Part shown: piece by piece, positions 52,222 to 60,852 of the stretch
Numbering within the stretch: position 1 is the stretch's first letter
Layout of the letters: each line of letters starts with the position of its first letter
Made by a program: the position numbers and the translations under genes
Notes under the pieces: generated by a model
What the model was told of the DNA's origin: nothing
The model's database searches: none
Seen by the model: only the letters and a program-made list of their open reading frames with translations
Assembly: GCA_965662345.1 (NCBI GenBank)
Contig: CBFIHE010000007.1
Location: forward strand, 1-64,000
Length of the DNA: 64,000 nt
DNA from: UBA6049 sp965662345
Lineage (GTDB): Bacteria; Bacteroidota; Bacteroidia; Flavobacteriales_G; Salibacteraceae
Direction of reading: 5' to 3'

Positions 52222-52769
52222 CAGGATTGCTTTTTCGTTGTCTCTTGATAAATATCCTTCAAATTCCGGCCAGCACCATCAAAATCTAGTCCATATCCAA
52301 CAACAAATTCACGACCTATTTCAAAGGCCTTGTAATCTATAGGAATGTTCTTGTGATACTGCTCAGGCTTAAACAAAAGTGCACAAATTTTAACCGAGGC
52401 AGGATTCTTATCGGCTAATTTTTTCGACAGGTATTCAATCGTATTACCGCTTTCAACAATATCTTCAACTACAATAACATGCTTGCCTTCTACCTCTTTA
52501 GGTATACCCAGTAATTCTCTCACCTTGCCAGTACTTTGGGTTCCCTCATAAGATTTGTAGCGTACAAACTGAATCTCGCAATCTAGGTTTACGTGGCGAA
52601 CTAAATCACTGGTAAATACAAATGCACCGTTCAATACACTTAAAAATAAAACTTCTTCTCCTGCATAGGTTTTATTGATTTGATCCGCTATGCGAATCAC
52701 GCCATGTTCAATCTCATTGCTAGGAATAAAAACCTCAAAACGTCTATTCTGCAGCTCTATTTGCTTCAT
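52221..52769 (-). CDS. hpt: hypoxanthine phosphoribosyltransferase
   Basis: A 182-aa purine-salvage enzyme converting hypoxanthine/guanine + PRPP to IMP/GMP. The PRPP-binding motif VIVVEDIVESGNTIEYL is near residues 94-110, SVLNGAFVFTSDLVRH near 43-58 and the C-terminal IGREFVVGYGLDFDGAGRNL near 150-169. It is divergent from purK with two consensus -7 elements between the genes, and it heads the hpt-adk-obg-pap2-crcB run. Confidence 0.93.
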   Translation of the reverse strand: MKQIELQNRRFEVFIPSNEIEHGVIRIADQINKTYAGEEVLFLSVLNGAFVFTSDLVRHVNLDCEIQFVRYKSYEGTQSTGKVRELLGIPKEVEGKHVIVVEDIVESGNTIEYLSKKLADKNPASVKICALLFKPEQYHKNIPIDYKAFEIGREFVVGYGLDFDGAGRNLKDIYQETTKKQS

Positions 52770-52786
52770 GCATTTTAACTAAACCA

Positions 52787-52794
52787 CAAAGGTA
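52787..52794 (-). promoter_or_regulatory. -7 element of hpt operon
   Basis: Minus strand TACCTTTG matches TAnnTTTG, 18 bp upstream of the hpt ATG. Together with the divergent -7 at 52835 it leaves about 40 bp in which the two -33 regions must overlap. Confidence 0.5.
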
Positions 52795-52834
52795 CAACTT
52801 ACCCTTACGGTGGCATCGGGGCATGGCAAAAACC

Positions 52835-52842
52835 TATCTTTG
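52835..52842 (+). promoter_or_regulatory. -7 element of purK
   Basis: TATCTTTG matches TAnnTTTG and ends 4 bases before the ATG at 52847, the same spacing as at 1551-1563. A transcript starting here would be leaderless or nearly so, which favours the ATG at 52847 over the one at 52823. Confidence 0.45.
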
Positions 52843-52846
52843 CGCC

Positions 52847-53995
52847 ATGGCAAAAGCGTTTTACGATGAATCGTTCAAGTTAGGCATCTTGGGCGGTGGT
52901 CAATTAGGCAGAATGTTCATTCAAGAAGCAGTGAACGTAAATTTATCTGTACATATTTTAGACCCTGATGCTCATGCTCCGTGCAGAGAAATAGCATCAA
53001 CTTTTACACAGGGTAGCCTCACCGATTATGATACGATATTGGCATTTGGTAAAGACAAAGACTTGCTAACCATTGAGATTGAACATGTAAACACAGAAGC
53101 CTTGGCAGATCTAGAGAAGCAAGGCGTAACGGTATACCCACAGCCGCATATACTACGCATGATTCAAGATAAAGGTGCTCAAAAAGAGTTTTATGCCTCA
53201 CATGGAATTCCTTCTCCTGAGTATTCTCTAGTATCAGGTCAATCTGACTTGAAAGACCATTCTGATAAACTACCAGTAATGCAAAAACTGCGCACAGGGG
53301 GTTACGATGGAAAAGGGGTTACACCACTCAAGACTGAAGAAGATTTCTCTAATGCCTTTGACGCACCATCTGTGCTTGAAAGCTTCGTAGATCTCAAAAA
53401 AGAGCTCTCAGTTGTTGTTGCCCGTTCTGCATCTGGAGAGCTTAAGAGTTTCCCCGTAGTTGAATTGGAATTTAACGCAGAAGCCAATTTGGTTGAGTAT
53501 TTATTTTCTCCAGCCAACATCTCTGCATCCGTTGAGCAAAAAGCACGAGAAATTGCAGAAAAAGTAGCCTCGCAGTTAGAAATAGTAGGACTGCTAGCGG
53601 TTGAGCTTTTTCTCACTAAGAATGATGAAGTCTTGGTGAATGAAATAGCTCCCAGACCGCATAACAGCGGCCATCAAAGTATTGAAGGAAACTACACCTC
53701 TCAATTTGCCCAACATATGCGTGCCATACTAGATTTACCCTTAGGTGATACAAGCATTGTACAGCCCAGTGTAATGGTGAATGTCTTGGGAGAAAAGGGC
53801 TATACTGGTGATGCACAAATAGAGGGCTTAGAAGAGTGTCTTCACATGCCAGGGGTGTACATGCACATGTACGGTAAAAAAGTAACCAAACCTTTTCGGA
53901 AAATGGGTCACGTTACTATTCTGAACCCTAATTTAGACAAAGCCAAATCTATGGCTGAAACCGTAAAAGAAACGCTAAAAATCAAAGCCAAATGA
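52847..53995 (+). CDS. purK: 5-(carboxyamino)imidazole ribonucleotide synthase
   Basis: A 382-aa ATP-grasp enzyme converting AIR + bicarbonate to N5-CAIR in purine synthesis. GILGGGQLGRMF is near residue 13, the ATP-grasp lysine/glycine loop QKLRTGGYDGKGV near 147, and VNEIAPRPHNSGHQSIEG near 262. An upstream ATG at 52823 would give 390 aa but lies before the promoter -7. The stop overlaps purE by 4 bp. Consensus length. Confidence 0.94.
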   Translation: MAKAFYDESFKLGILGGGQLGRMFIQEAVNVNLSVHILDPDAHAPCREIASTFTQGSLTDYDTILAFGKDKDLLTIEIEHVNTEALADLEKQGVTVYPQPHILRMIQDKGAQKEFYASHGIPSPEYSLVSGQSDLKDHSDKLPVMQKLRTGGYDGKGVTPLKTEEDFSNAFDAPSVLESFVDLKKELSVVVARSASGELKSFPVVELEFNAEANLVEYLFSPANISASVEQKAREIAEKVASQLEIVGLLAVELFLTKNDEVLVNEIAPRPHNSGHQSIEGNYTSQFAQHMRAILDLPLGDTSIVQPSVMVNVLGEKGYTGDAQIEGLEECLHMPGVYMHMYGKKVTKPFRKMGHVTILNPNLDKAKSMAETVKETLKIKAK

Positions 53996-54492
53996 GCAAT
54001 CCGTTAGTTGGAATAATTATGGGCAGTAAGTCAGACTTGCCCGTTATGCAAGAAGCTGCCGACATATTAAAAGAGTTAGGCGTTTCGTATGAAATTTCTA
54101 TTGTAAGCGCACACCGCACTCCAGATCGCATGTATGAATATGCACAAGGAGCTGCCAACAGAGGGTTGAAAGTTATTATTGCTGGCGCAGGAGGTGCGGC
54201 TCACCTTCCTGGAATGACGGCATCGCTCACCTCATTGCCCGTAATTGGGGTTCCCGTAAAATCAAGAAACTCCATAGATGGGTGGGATTCTGTTTTAAGT
54301 ATACTCCAAATGCCAGGAGGTATACCTGTGGCTACTGTAGCTTTAGACGGTGCCAAAAATGCCGGAATATTAGCTGCTCAAATGGTGGGTGCTTTTGACG
54401 AAAGCATCCGCAAAAACATTGAGAACTATAAAGAGGGACTCAAAAACAAAGTATTGGATACAGCCAAGGAGTTGGAAAACAAGACTTCATAA
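53992..54492 (+). CDS. purE: N5-carboxyaminoimidazole ribonucleotide mutase
   Basis: A 166-aa class I PurE that converts N5-CAIR to CAIR. GIIMGSKSDLPVMQEA (residues ~8-23), SAHRTPDRMYEYA (~43-55) and AGAGGAAHLPGMTASLT (~70-86) are the substrate-binding loops, with the catalytic histidine in SAHR. It starts inside the purK stop (ATGA overlap), the standard purK-purE pair. Confidence 0.95.
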   Translation: MSNPLVGIIMGSKSDLPVMQEAADILKELGVSYEISIVSAHRTPDRMYEYAQGAANRGLKVIIAGAGGAAHLPGMTASLTSLPVIGVPVKSRNSIDGWDSVLSILQMPGGIPVATVALDGAKNAGILAAQMVGAFDESIRKNIENYKEGLKNKVLDTAKELENKTS

Positions 54493-54549
54493 TCAAAAGA
54501 TAACTTCATACTAGGGTATTGAACCCGCTAATTCTTTTCTTTTGATCAC

Positions 54550-55362
54550 ATGATTCGCGCATTACTTTCGGTCATTTTACTCCTTCCTTGCATCGGCTTT
54601 GCTCAATTAGGCAACCCACGTGTAGGAGCGCGTTCATCTGCTATGGGTCATGCCTCAGTAACCCTTTCAGATGTTTGGAGTGTGCACCACAACCAGGCAG
54701 GCATGGCTTTCTTAGAAGAGTCTGGTGTAGGAGTGAGTTACGAGAACCGCTTCCTAACGGAAGCATTAGCCATGAAGGGATTGGTGGGCGCTTTCAAAAC
54801 CAAGTACGGCAGTTTTGGTGTCAATATTTCTCAGTTCGGATACAGCCAATACAATGAGAATAAGTTTGGTTTGGGCTATGCGTTAAAACTAGCAAAAAAC
54901 CTTAGCGCTGGGGTACAGCTCAATTATCAACACATAGCTTTTGGCGCCTCTGAATACGGCAATGTTGGACTGCTTACCGCAGAGGTAGGCTTTATGGCCA
55001 AAATCACAGAAAAGGTTACCCTTGGAGCCCATATTTTTAACCTGAACTATGCCAAGGTTTCAGACTATGCCAATGAACATTTACCCATGGTCTTTAGGCT
55101 TGGCGCGGGCTATCAATTCTCTAAAAAGTTTGTAGCCAATGCAGAGGTTGAAAAACCTTTAGAGCAAGATGCAAATATTAAAATAGGTGCAGAATACAAG
55201 CTCTTAGAGAAGATTGCCTTGAGGGGCGGACTGAATACCTACCCTTTCAGTAACTCTTTTGGCTTTGGTTTTAGTCACAACGGCTTTGAAATAGATATTG
55301 CCACGTCTTATCATTCCATTTTGGGCTACTCGCCTCAAGCCTCTTTCCAATACCGGTTTTAG
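54550..55362 (+). CDS. PorV/PorQ-like outer-membrane protein
   Basis: A 270-aa outer-membrane barrel protein. Signal peptide MIRALLSVILLLPCIGFAQ, then the family start LGNPRVGARSSAMGHASVTLSDVWSVHHNQAGMAFL, as in PorV/PorQ (FadL-like) proteins of the T9SS and related barrels. The C-terminus ends in a beta-strand finishing with Phe (SPQASFQYRF). It is immediately followed by the HHH-barrel gene with no gap. A relation to T9SS is by similarity only; it is shorter than PorV (~390 aa). Confidence 0.75.
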   Translation: MIRALLSVILLLPCIGFAQLGNPRVGARSSAMGHASVTLSDVWSVHHNQAGMAFLEESGVGVSYENRFLTEALAMKGLVGAFKTKYGSFGVNISQFGYSQYNENKFGLGYALKLAKNLSAGVQLNYQHIAFGASEYGNVGLLTAEVGFMAKITEKVTLGAHIFNLNYAKVSDYANEHLPMVFRLGAGYQFSKKFVANAEVEKPLEQDANIKIGAEYKLLEKIALRGGLNTYPFSNSFGFGFSHNGFEIDIATSYHSILGYSPQASFQYRF

Positions 55363-57444
55363 ATGAAGCTTCAAAGAGTTATTCTGCTTTCTCTTTGCTT
55401 GGCAGTGCCGATGCTGCAGTTAATGGCACAATCTAAAGGCGAGTTAAAAACCTCTATCATTCAACAGCGTATTGAGTTTATTGCAGAGCAAACCGAGCGT
55501 GATGATTTGGATTATACCACCCTGTTTGATGAACTCGCTTACTACTATGAAAACCCACTTAACATTAACGAAGCAAGCGTAGATGAAATACAGAGTTTGG
55601 CGGTACTCACCCCCTTTCAAGCCATAGCGCTGCGCAATTACATTGAGAAATATGGCAAACTCTCTACTGTTTATGAGCTTCGCAACATTCCAGAGATAGA
55701 TGCCACTACCATTCAAGCCTTACTGCCATTTATCCGTGTGTATGGACCACCTTCTAAAAATACCTTCTCATTCAAAAAAGTAGCCCAAACAGGAAGACAC
55801 GAAGCAATGATCCGCTACGCTACCGTATTAGAAGACCAAAAGGGATACTTGCCTCGTGAGAGCGACTCGCAAACCCCATACGAAGGCTCTCAAGACAGAA
55901 TTTACTCGCGCTACCGCTTTCAAGCTGGGCAATTATTTTCAGCAGGTATTACCGCTGAAAAAGATGCGGGTGAAGCCTTTGGAAAAGGCAGCAACCCCAA
56001 CGGGTTTGATTTTTACTCTGCTCACCTCTTTGCACGCAACATTGGCCCAGTAAAACAACTAGCACTGGGAGATTACCAAGCGCAGTTTGGTCAAGGACTC
56101 ACCTTTTGGAGCGGACTCAACTTCGGAAAAACGGGGCAAGGAACCAATGCCATGCGCTTTGCCTCTGGATTACGCCCATACACCAGTGCCAATGAGAATC
56201 TCTTCTTACGTGGTGCAGGGGTTACCTTGGGCGGAAAACGTTGGGATGCCACCCTCTTCTACTCCAACAAAAACATAGATGCAGGCATAGCCGATGCCGA
56301 TACATTAGACCCTGAAGATTTCACTTTTACCTCTCTCCAAATTAGCGGGCTCCACCGTACCGAGGGTGAGATAAGAGGAGAAAACGCTCTAGGCGAAGAG
56401 ATTGCTGGAGCCCACGCAGCCTATAAAACCGAACATTTAGAATTGGGGCTTACTGGAGTTTACTCTAGGTATGATGGCATTTCAAATAGAAACTTACAAC
56501 TCTATAATCGATTTGACTTTAATGATAATGAGAACTTCAACACTGGCTTAGATTTTAAATGGATGTACAAGGGCGTAAGCGTTTTTGGTGAAGTATCGCA
56601 CTCCAAGAATGGGGCAACTGCCTACTTAGCAGGTGCACAGTTTCAGCCTCACTCACAATTAGAATTGGTTATTCTACAACGCAATTACCCCAAAGATTAC
56701 CAAGCAGTATATGGAGCAGCGTTTGGCGAAGGAAGAAGAAACCAAAACGAACAAGGCACTTACATTGGGGCTAATTTTTTCATTGCGCCCAAGCTTACTT
56801 TAAGCGGCTATTTTGACCGATACCGCTTTGAGTGGATGCGTTTTCGTATTGATAGACCCAGCCAAGGAGCAGACTGGAACACACAATTGAATTATACGGT
56901 TAACCGCAGGGTGTCTTTTTACTTAAGATACAGAGAAGAGCACCAAGAACGCAACCCACCTAGCGAGGTTGCCGGTAGAGTAAACCAACCTGTACTAACC
57001 AAAAGAAGGAGTATTCGCTTTCATATAGACTATGATTTAACAAACAACCTCAGCTTGGCCAATCGCATAGAAATCTCTCGTTTTAATGAACAGAACCAAT
57101 CGCTTGAGCGTGGATTCTTGATTTACCAAGATGTAAAATATACATTCTGGGAAAACCGCATTGCCTTATACGGAAGGGCTGTACTGTTTGATATTGATGA
57201 TTTTGACGCACGTATTTACACCTATGAGAATGATGTTCTCTACTTCTTTTCTGTACCCGCTTTACAGAACCAAGGGTTTAGATTGTATGCTATGGCACGC
57301 GTAAAGCTCAATAGAAAAGTGAGCTTTTGGGTAAGGTGGAGCAGAACAACGTTTACAGACCGCGCCACAGTAGGTAGTGCAAATGATGAAGTAAACGGAC
57401 CTACCCGTAACGATTTAAGACTTCAGCTTCGCATCCGTTTGTAG
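55363..57444 (+). CDS. exported helix-hairpin-helix protein with beta-barrel
   Basis: A 693-aa protein with signal peptide ending LQLMAQ (residues ~1-22). Residues ~60-130 form ComEA-like helix-hairpin-helix repeats (NINEASVDEIQSLAVLTPFQAIALRNYIEKYGKL and YELRNIPEIDATTIQALLPF). From ~200 to 693 there are long aromatic/charged beta-strands consistent with an outer-membrane barrel, ending LRLQLRIRL. It abuts the PorV-like gene (stop then ATG). Function unknown; a DNA-binding HHH in the envelope suggests DNA handling, but the motif also mediates other contacts. Confidence 0.75.
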   Translation: MKLQRVILLSLCLAVPMLQLMAQSKGELKTSIIQQRIEFIAEQTERDDLDYTTLFDELAYYYENPLNINEASVDEIQSLAVLTPFQAIALRNYIEKYGKLSTVYELRNIPEIDATTIQALLPFIRVYGPPSKNTFSFKKVAQTGRHEAMIRYATVLEDQKGYLPRESDSQTPYEGSQDRIYSRYRFQAGQLFSAGITAEKDAGEAFGKGSNPNGFDFYSAHLFARNIGPVKQLALGDYQAQFGQGLTFWSGLNFGKTGQGTNAMRFASGLRPYTSANENLFLRGAGVTLGGKRWDATLFYSNKNIDAGIADADTLDPEDFTFTSLQISGLHRTEGEIRGENALGEEIAGAHAAYKTEHLELGLTGVYSRYDGISNRNLQLYNRFDFNDNENFNTGLDFKWMYKGVSVFGEVSHSKNGATAYLAGAQFQPHSQLELVILQRNYPKDYQAVYGAAFGEGRRNQNEQGTYIGANFFIAPKLTLSGYFDRYRFEWMRFRIDRPSQGADWNTQLNYTVNRRVSFYLRYREEHQERNPPSEVAGRVNQPVLTKRRSIRFHIDYDLTNNLSLANRIEISRFNEQNQSLERGFLIYQDVKYTFWENRIALYGRAVLFDIDDFDARIYTYENDVLYFFSVPALQNQGFRLYAMARVKLNRKVSFWVRWSRTTFTDRATVGSANDEVNGPTRNDLRLQLRIRL

Positions 57445-57472
57445 CCATTACGGTTTTGGCTAAATTGCACCT

Positions 57473-57934
57473 ATGACCAAGTCATTGCTTCTCATACTAG
57501 TTTTACTCCCTTCTTTTTTGGTGGCACAGCCTTTCAAAGAGGTAGAAGATTTGGCCAAGGCCTATATTACTGCACTTAAGCGCACAGAGACCAGTGCATT
57601 TGAAAAATTGTATGCACCAGATTCCACCAAACTATCTGAGAACATGAATACCCGCCTAGGCTTTGTGTACCAAGATTCTCTATTAATTGATTTTACCTCC
57701 ACGGTTAGAGAAGGCATAAAAAAAGGCATTGATTGGAGTAAAGTGCGCTACGTAAAAGTGGAATACATCACCCGCAGAGACGGCCCTTTTCTCACCGCAC
57801 ACCCCTGTGTCATTTACTTTCAGCACCGCTTATTCCGCTATGCCATTCACATGAATGCTTCTAAAATAGAAGGCAGCTGGGGCTTTGTACCCTACTTAGA
57901 CCAAGATGACCGCATTGAGATGATGAAAATCTAA
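57473..57934 (+). CDS. exported hypothetical protein
   Basis: A 153-aa secreted protein with signal peptide MTKSLLLILVLLPSFLVAQ. The mature part has an NTF2-like or SnoaL-type look (VEDLAKAYITALKRTETSAFEKLYAPDSTKL near the start, then beta-strands VKVEYITRRDG and CVIYFQHRLFRYAIHMN), but I cannot name a family. It follows the HHH-barrel gene by 28 bp on the same strand and may share its transcript. Confidence 0.65.
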   Translation: MTKSLLLILVLLPSFLVAQPFKEVEDLAKAYITALKRTETSAFEKLYAPDSTKLSENMNTRLGFVYQDSLLIDFTSTVREGIKKGIDWSKVRYVKVEYITRRDGPFLTAHPCVIYFQHRLFRYAIHMNASKIEGSWGFVPYLDQDDRIEMMKI

Positions 57935-57960
57935 AATCCCTGTTTTCTGGGATACCTACT

Positions 57961-57974
57961 CTACACGGGTGTAG
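57961..57974. promoter_or_regulatory. perfect 14-bp palindrome
   Basis: CTACAC-GG-GTGTAG, a 6-bp perfect inverted repeat 27 bp after the preceding gene and 12 bp before a possible small lipoprotein start. It could be an operator or a weak structure; no T-tract follows. Confidence 0.3.
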
Positions 57975-57986
57975 TAGTTTAGTGGG

Positions 57987-58100
57987 ATGAGAAAGTTACT
58001 AAGCGCCCTTGCAGGGCTATTATTGTTATTGAATGGTAGTTTTGGCTGCCAACATTCTTCTCGCCATCGGTCTGGTTTGGATAGATGGTTTTATTCTTAA
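57987..58100 (+). CDS. possible small lipoprotein (37 aa)
   Basis: An ATG at 57987 opens a 37-codon frame reading MRKLLSALAGLLLLLNGSFG then CQHSSRHRSGLDRWFYS. It has a positively charged start, a leucine-rich core and a cysteine after SFG, the layout of a lipoprotein signal with a 17-residue mature peptide. It lies in a 198-bp gap between convergent genes, without a clear ribosome-binding site. It might encode a small membrane-active lipoprotein, but at this length chance cannot be excluded. Confidence 0.35.
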   Translation: MRKLLSALAGLLLLLNGSFGCQHSSRHRSGLDRWFYS

Positions 58101-58132
58101 GAATTTCTTGAGTTGGTACGAGAGCGATGAAG

Positions 58133-59377
58133 CTAAACCTTCTCCACCCTAAACCCAACTTTCTTCAAATCTTCCCAAAAGTTGGGGTAAGATTTAGAAA
58201 CTACATCAGGGTCTTGAATGATGATGTGCTTCATTTTAAGCGCCAAAGGCGCAAACGCCATCGCCATGCGGTGATCACCATAGGTGGCAATTTCTGCGGT
58301 TTCTGGCAGGTTACCTTCTGGATCTATAATTAGCTTATGATTATTGATAAGCTCTACGTCTACATTAAGCTTTCTTAATTCTTTGAGCAGTGCTTCTCCC
58401 CTATTCGTTTCTTTATGTTGCAGGGTTTGGAGTCCATCTAGCGTAGCACTTTCGTGCATACCAACCAAGGTAACGGCTATGGTTTGGGCCAAATCAGGAT
58501 TATACAACAATTCAAAACGCCTGTGATTTAGATGCGGAGCTTCTCCTTCCCAAACTACTTCAGCACCCGCAGAGCTGTAAAGGGTTCCTACACCAAAACC
58601 TTTGTAAATTCTAGATACGGCTGCATCTGGTTGCAAGCTAGGGTATGTGAGGTAATTCAATTTTATATCTGCATCTTTTGCCAGTGCCGCCATGGAATAC
58701 CAATACGATGCAGCACTCCAATCTGCTTCTACCTCTAAGCGCTCAGGCAATTTATACTCTCCTGGCTCTATGTAAACGCGTTGTCCTTCATCTCGCACTG
58801 TAATACCAGATTGAGCCATGAGTTTCAAGGTCATTTCAAAGTAATGCCTGCTCACCGCATTTCCTTGAATAATCATCTCTACCCCTTCTTTGGTGTATGG
58901 TGCAACCAAGGCTACTGCTGTGAGGAACTGGCTGCTTACCTCTCCGCTTATTTTAATGCGGCCCCCAATTAGTTCTTGGCCCTTTATACGAACTGGCGGA
59001 TAGCCCATATTACCTAAATAGCGAATATCAGCTCCCATCTTATTGAGGGCGTTAACCAACAATCCAATAGGTCTTTGCTGCATTCTACCTGAAGCTTTCA
59101 GCACCACGTTTCTGCCTATAACTGTAGCCAAATAAGCCATTAAAAACCGATACGTAGTGCCGCCAATTCCGGCATCCATTTCTTTAGGATCGGTCTTGCG
59201 CAGTAACTTGGTAAGTATGGCTGTATCGTCTCCATGAGAAAGACCTATCAGTGGGACGTCTTCACCGCTTAGAGCTCGCATAATGAGCAACCTATTACTC
59301 ATGCTTTTGCTAGCAGGCAGGTTAATTTCTCCTTTTAGTGCACCCTCTTTTGGTGCTGTTACTCGCACCTTTTTCAT
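58133..59377 (-). CDS. aroA: 3-phosphoshikimate 1-carboxyvinyltransferase (EPSP synthase)
   Basis: A 414-aa enzyme of the shikimate pathway that transfers the enolpyruvyl group of PEP to shikimate-3-phosphate. The PEP/S3P motif LPASKSMSNRLLIM is at residues ~20-33, GIGGTTYRFLMAYLA near 66-80 (usually NAGTxxR; here GGTTYR), RPIGLLVNAL near 106, and GDHRMAMAFAPLAL near 366-379. Length is slightly below the usual 425-430. It overlaps aroB by 4 bp and is the last gene of the operon running from porX. Confidence 0.93.
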   Translation of the reverse strand: MKKVRVTAPKEGALKGEINLPASKSMSNRLLIMRALSGEDVPLIGLSHGDDTAILTKLLRKTDPKEMDAGIGGTTYRFLMAYLATVIGRNVVLKASGRMQQRPIGLLVNALNKMGADIRYLGNMGYPPVRIKGQELIGGRIKISGEVSSQFLTAVALVAPYTKEGVEMIIQGNAVSRHYFEMTLKLMAQSGITVRDEGQRVYIEPGEYKLPERLEVEADWSAASYWYSMAALAKDADIKLNYLTYPSLQPDAAVSRIYKGFGVGTLYSSAGAEVVWEGEAPHLNHRRFELLYNPDLAQTIAVTLVGMHESATLDGLQTLQHKETNRGEALLKELRKLNVDVELINNHKLIIDPEGNLPETAEIATYGDHRMAMAFAPLALKMKHIIIQDPDVVSKSYPNFWEDLKKVGFRVEKV

Positions 59378-60444
59378 GATGGTAGCTCACCTGATAAAAC
59401 ACTGCGAACCCTTTCTTCGTTTATAAAAACATCTGTTTGGGCAGAGCCGATGTTACTTAAAAGGGTGAAATTCAAGTTCCCAGCTGCATTCTTTTTATCG
59501 GTTTGCATAAAAGCTATTATGGAATCAATATCTGTGCTTGAGTAGCTAGGTTTAGGACAATGAGAACCGAGTCGCTTACAAATTTCATCACATTCTTGAT
59601 GGCTCAAACCTAAAAACTCCTTAGAAAGCAATGCCTCATATTGCATTCCAAGGGCAATTGCCTCACCGTGCAACAATGGGTTAGATGTATGATAACTCCA
59701 TGCTTCCAAAGCATGGCCAATGGTATGACCAAAGTTTAATTTTTTACGTTCTCCGTTCTCCTTAAAATCGCGTTGAACAATATCTCGCTTAATGCGAATA
59801 GAGTCTTGAATAATCTCCGCATCTGTATAGACCGATGGTTCATTTAGCTTGTCCCAATGATCTTTATCTGCAATAAGTGCGTGTTTTAACATTTCTACTG
59901 CACCCGAGTATAATTCTCGTTGGGGCAGAGTACCTAAAAACTCTGTGAAGGCAAAAACCCCAGCTGGTTCTGTAAACAAGCCCACTTGGTTCTTACTACC
60001 TGCGAGATTCACACCCGTTTTACCACCAACAGAAGCATCTACTATTGCCAATAATGAAGTAGGCAAATTCAAAAAAGGAATACCACGCTTATAGGTAGCC
60101 GCTACAAAACCGCCTAAATCTGTAACCACTCCTCCCCCTAGATTTACGAGAATACTCTTTCTATCAGCACCTAAACTAAGGAGTGATTCCCACAACTGAT
60201 TGGCCACTTCAACGCTTTTGGAACCTTCACCTGGCTCCACTTCCAGTACATCAGCATCTTTCAGAGCTTCTACCCCTGCAAAATCAAGAAGTGGAAGACA
60301 TTTTTCTAATGTATTTGTATCAGTTAAAATAAAAGGTCTGTACCCTTGGAAATCACCCCTCAACAAATCTTCCAAGCGATCACTAATGGCGCTTTGAACA
60401 AGAATGGAATAGTTACCCGCAGATATACTGGATTTTGAATCCAT
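59374..60444 (-). CDS. aroB: 3-dehydroquinate synthase
   Basis: A 356-aa NAD- and metal-dependent enzyme making 3-dehydroquinate from DAHP, second step of the shikimate pathway. The NAD-binding LVNLGGGVVTDLGGFVAATYKRGI is at residues ~97-120, NLPTSLLAIVDASVGGKTGVNLAGSKNQVG near 126-155, and the zinc-site LNFGHTIGHALE near 235-246. Length is typical. It follows the 134-aa gene with a TAATG overlap and is coupled to aroA. Confidence 0.94.
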   Translation of the reverse strand: MDSKSSISAGNYSILVQSAISDRLEDLLRGDFQGYRPFILTDTNTLEKCLPLLDFAGVEALKDADVLEVEPGEGSKSVEVANQLWESLLSLGADRKSILVNLGGGVVTDLGGFVAATYKRGIPFLNLPTSLLAIVDASVGGKTGVNLAGSKNQVGLFTEPAGVFAFTEFLGTLPQRELYSGAVEMLKHALIADKDHWDKLNEPSVYTDAEIIQDSIRIKRDIVQRDFKENGERKKLNFGHTIGHALEAWSYHTSNPLLHGEAIALGMQYEALLSKEFLGLSHQECDEICKRLGSHCPKPSYSSTDIDSIIAFMQTDKKNAAGNLNFTLLSNIGSAQTDVFINEERVRSVLSGELPS

Positions 60445-60848
60445 CAGTTACAATTACAGTTTTTCGATTGCCCTGTTACGCCTAAGTCTACCAATGAAGT
60501 ATCTGATTCTCCCAAGCTAAACATCCCCCAAAAAACTCTTTCATCTTCTAGGTCGGCCTCTACACGATAAAGCTTTGGCGTTTCTCTAGGCATACTTTCA
60601 GATAAGTTTACTTTACCTGTTTCCAGTAAGGTTTCCATATCTAATGAAGTTAGCCCGTAACACTCTAGTAAGCATACGTAGTCTTCTGGTTTGTTAAATC
60701 CATTCTCTACCCGCAATGGAGCCATTATTCGTTCATTAGGTGTCCACGCTAGTAAATCTCGAGTGTTCCTATTTCGTAAAACAAGTGCCCAAGTGAGTAC
60801 AAGTCCTAAACCTACCCCTATAAAATAAACCCTGAGTTTTCTCCACAT
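60444..60848 (-). CDS. conserved-looking membrane-anchored hypothetical protein
   Basis: A 134-aa protein with one N-terminal transmembrane helix (YFIGVGLGLVLTWALVL, residues ~8-24) and a soluble part (LLAWTPNERIMAPLRVENGF, then CLLECYGLTSLDMETLLETG). A cysteine pair ends it (NCNCN). The same type of protein sits beside ald in other Bacteroidota from what I recall, but I cannot name a domain. The start lies 4 bp after the ald stop and the stop overlaps aroB by 1 bp, so it is expressed with them. Function unknown. Confidence 0.7.
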   Translation of the reverse strand: MWRKLRVYFIGVGLGLVLTWALVLRNRNTRDLLAWTPNERIMAPLRVENGFNKPEDYVCLLECYGLTSLDMETLLETGKVNLSESMPRETPKLYRVEADLEDERVFWGMFSLGESDTSLVDLGVTGQSKNCNCN

Positions 60849-60852
60849 ATCG

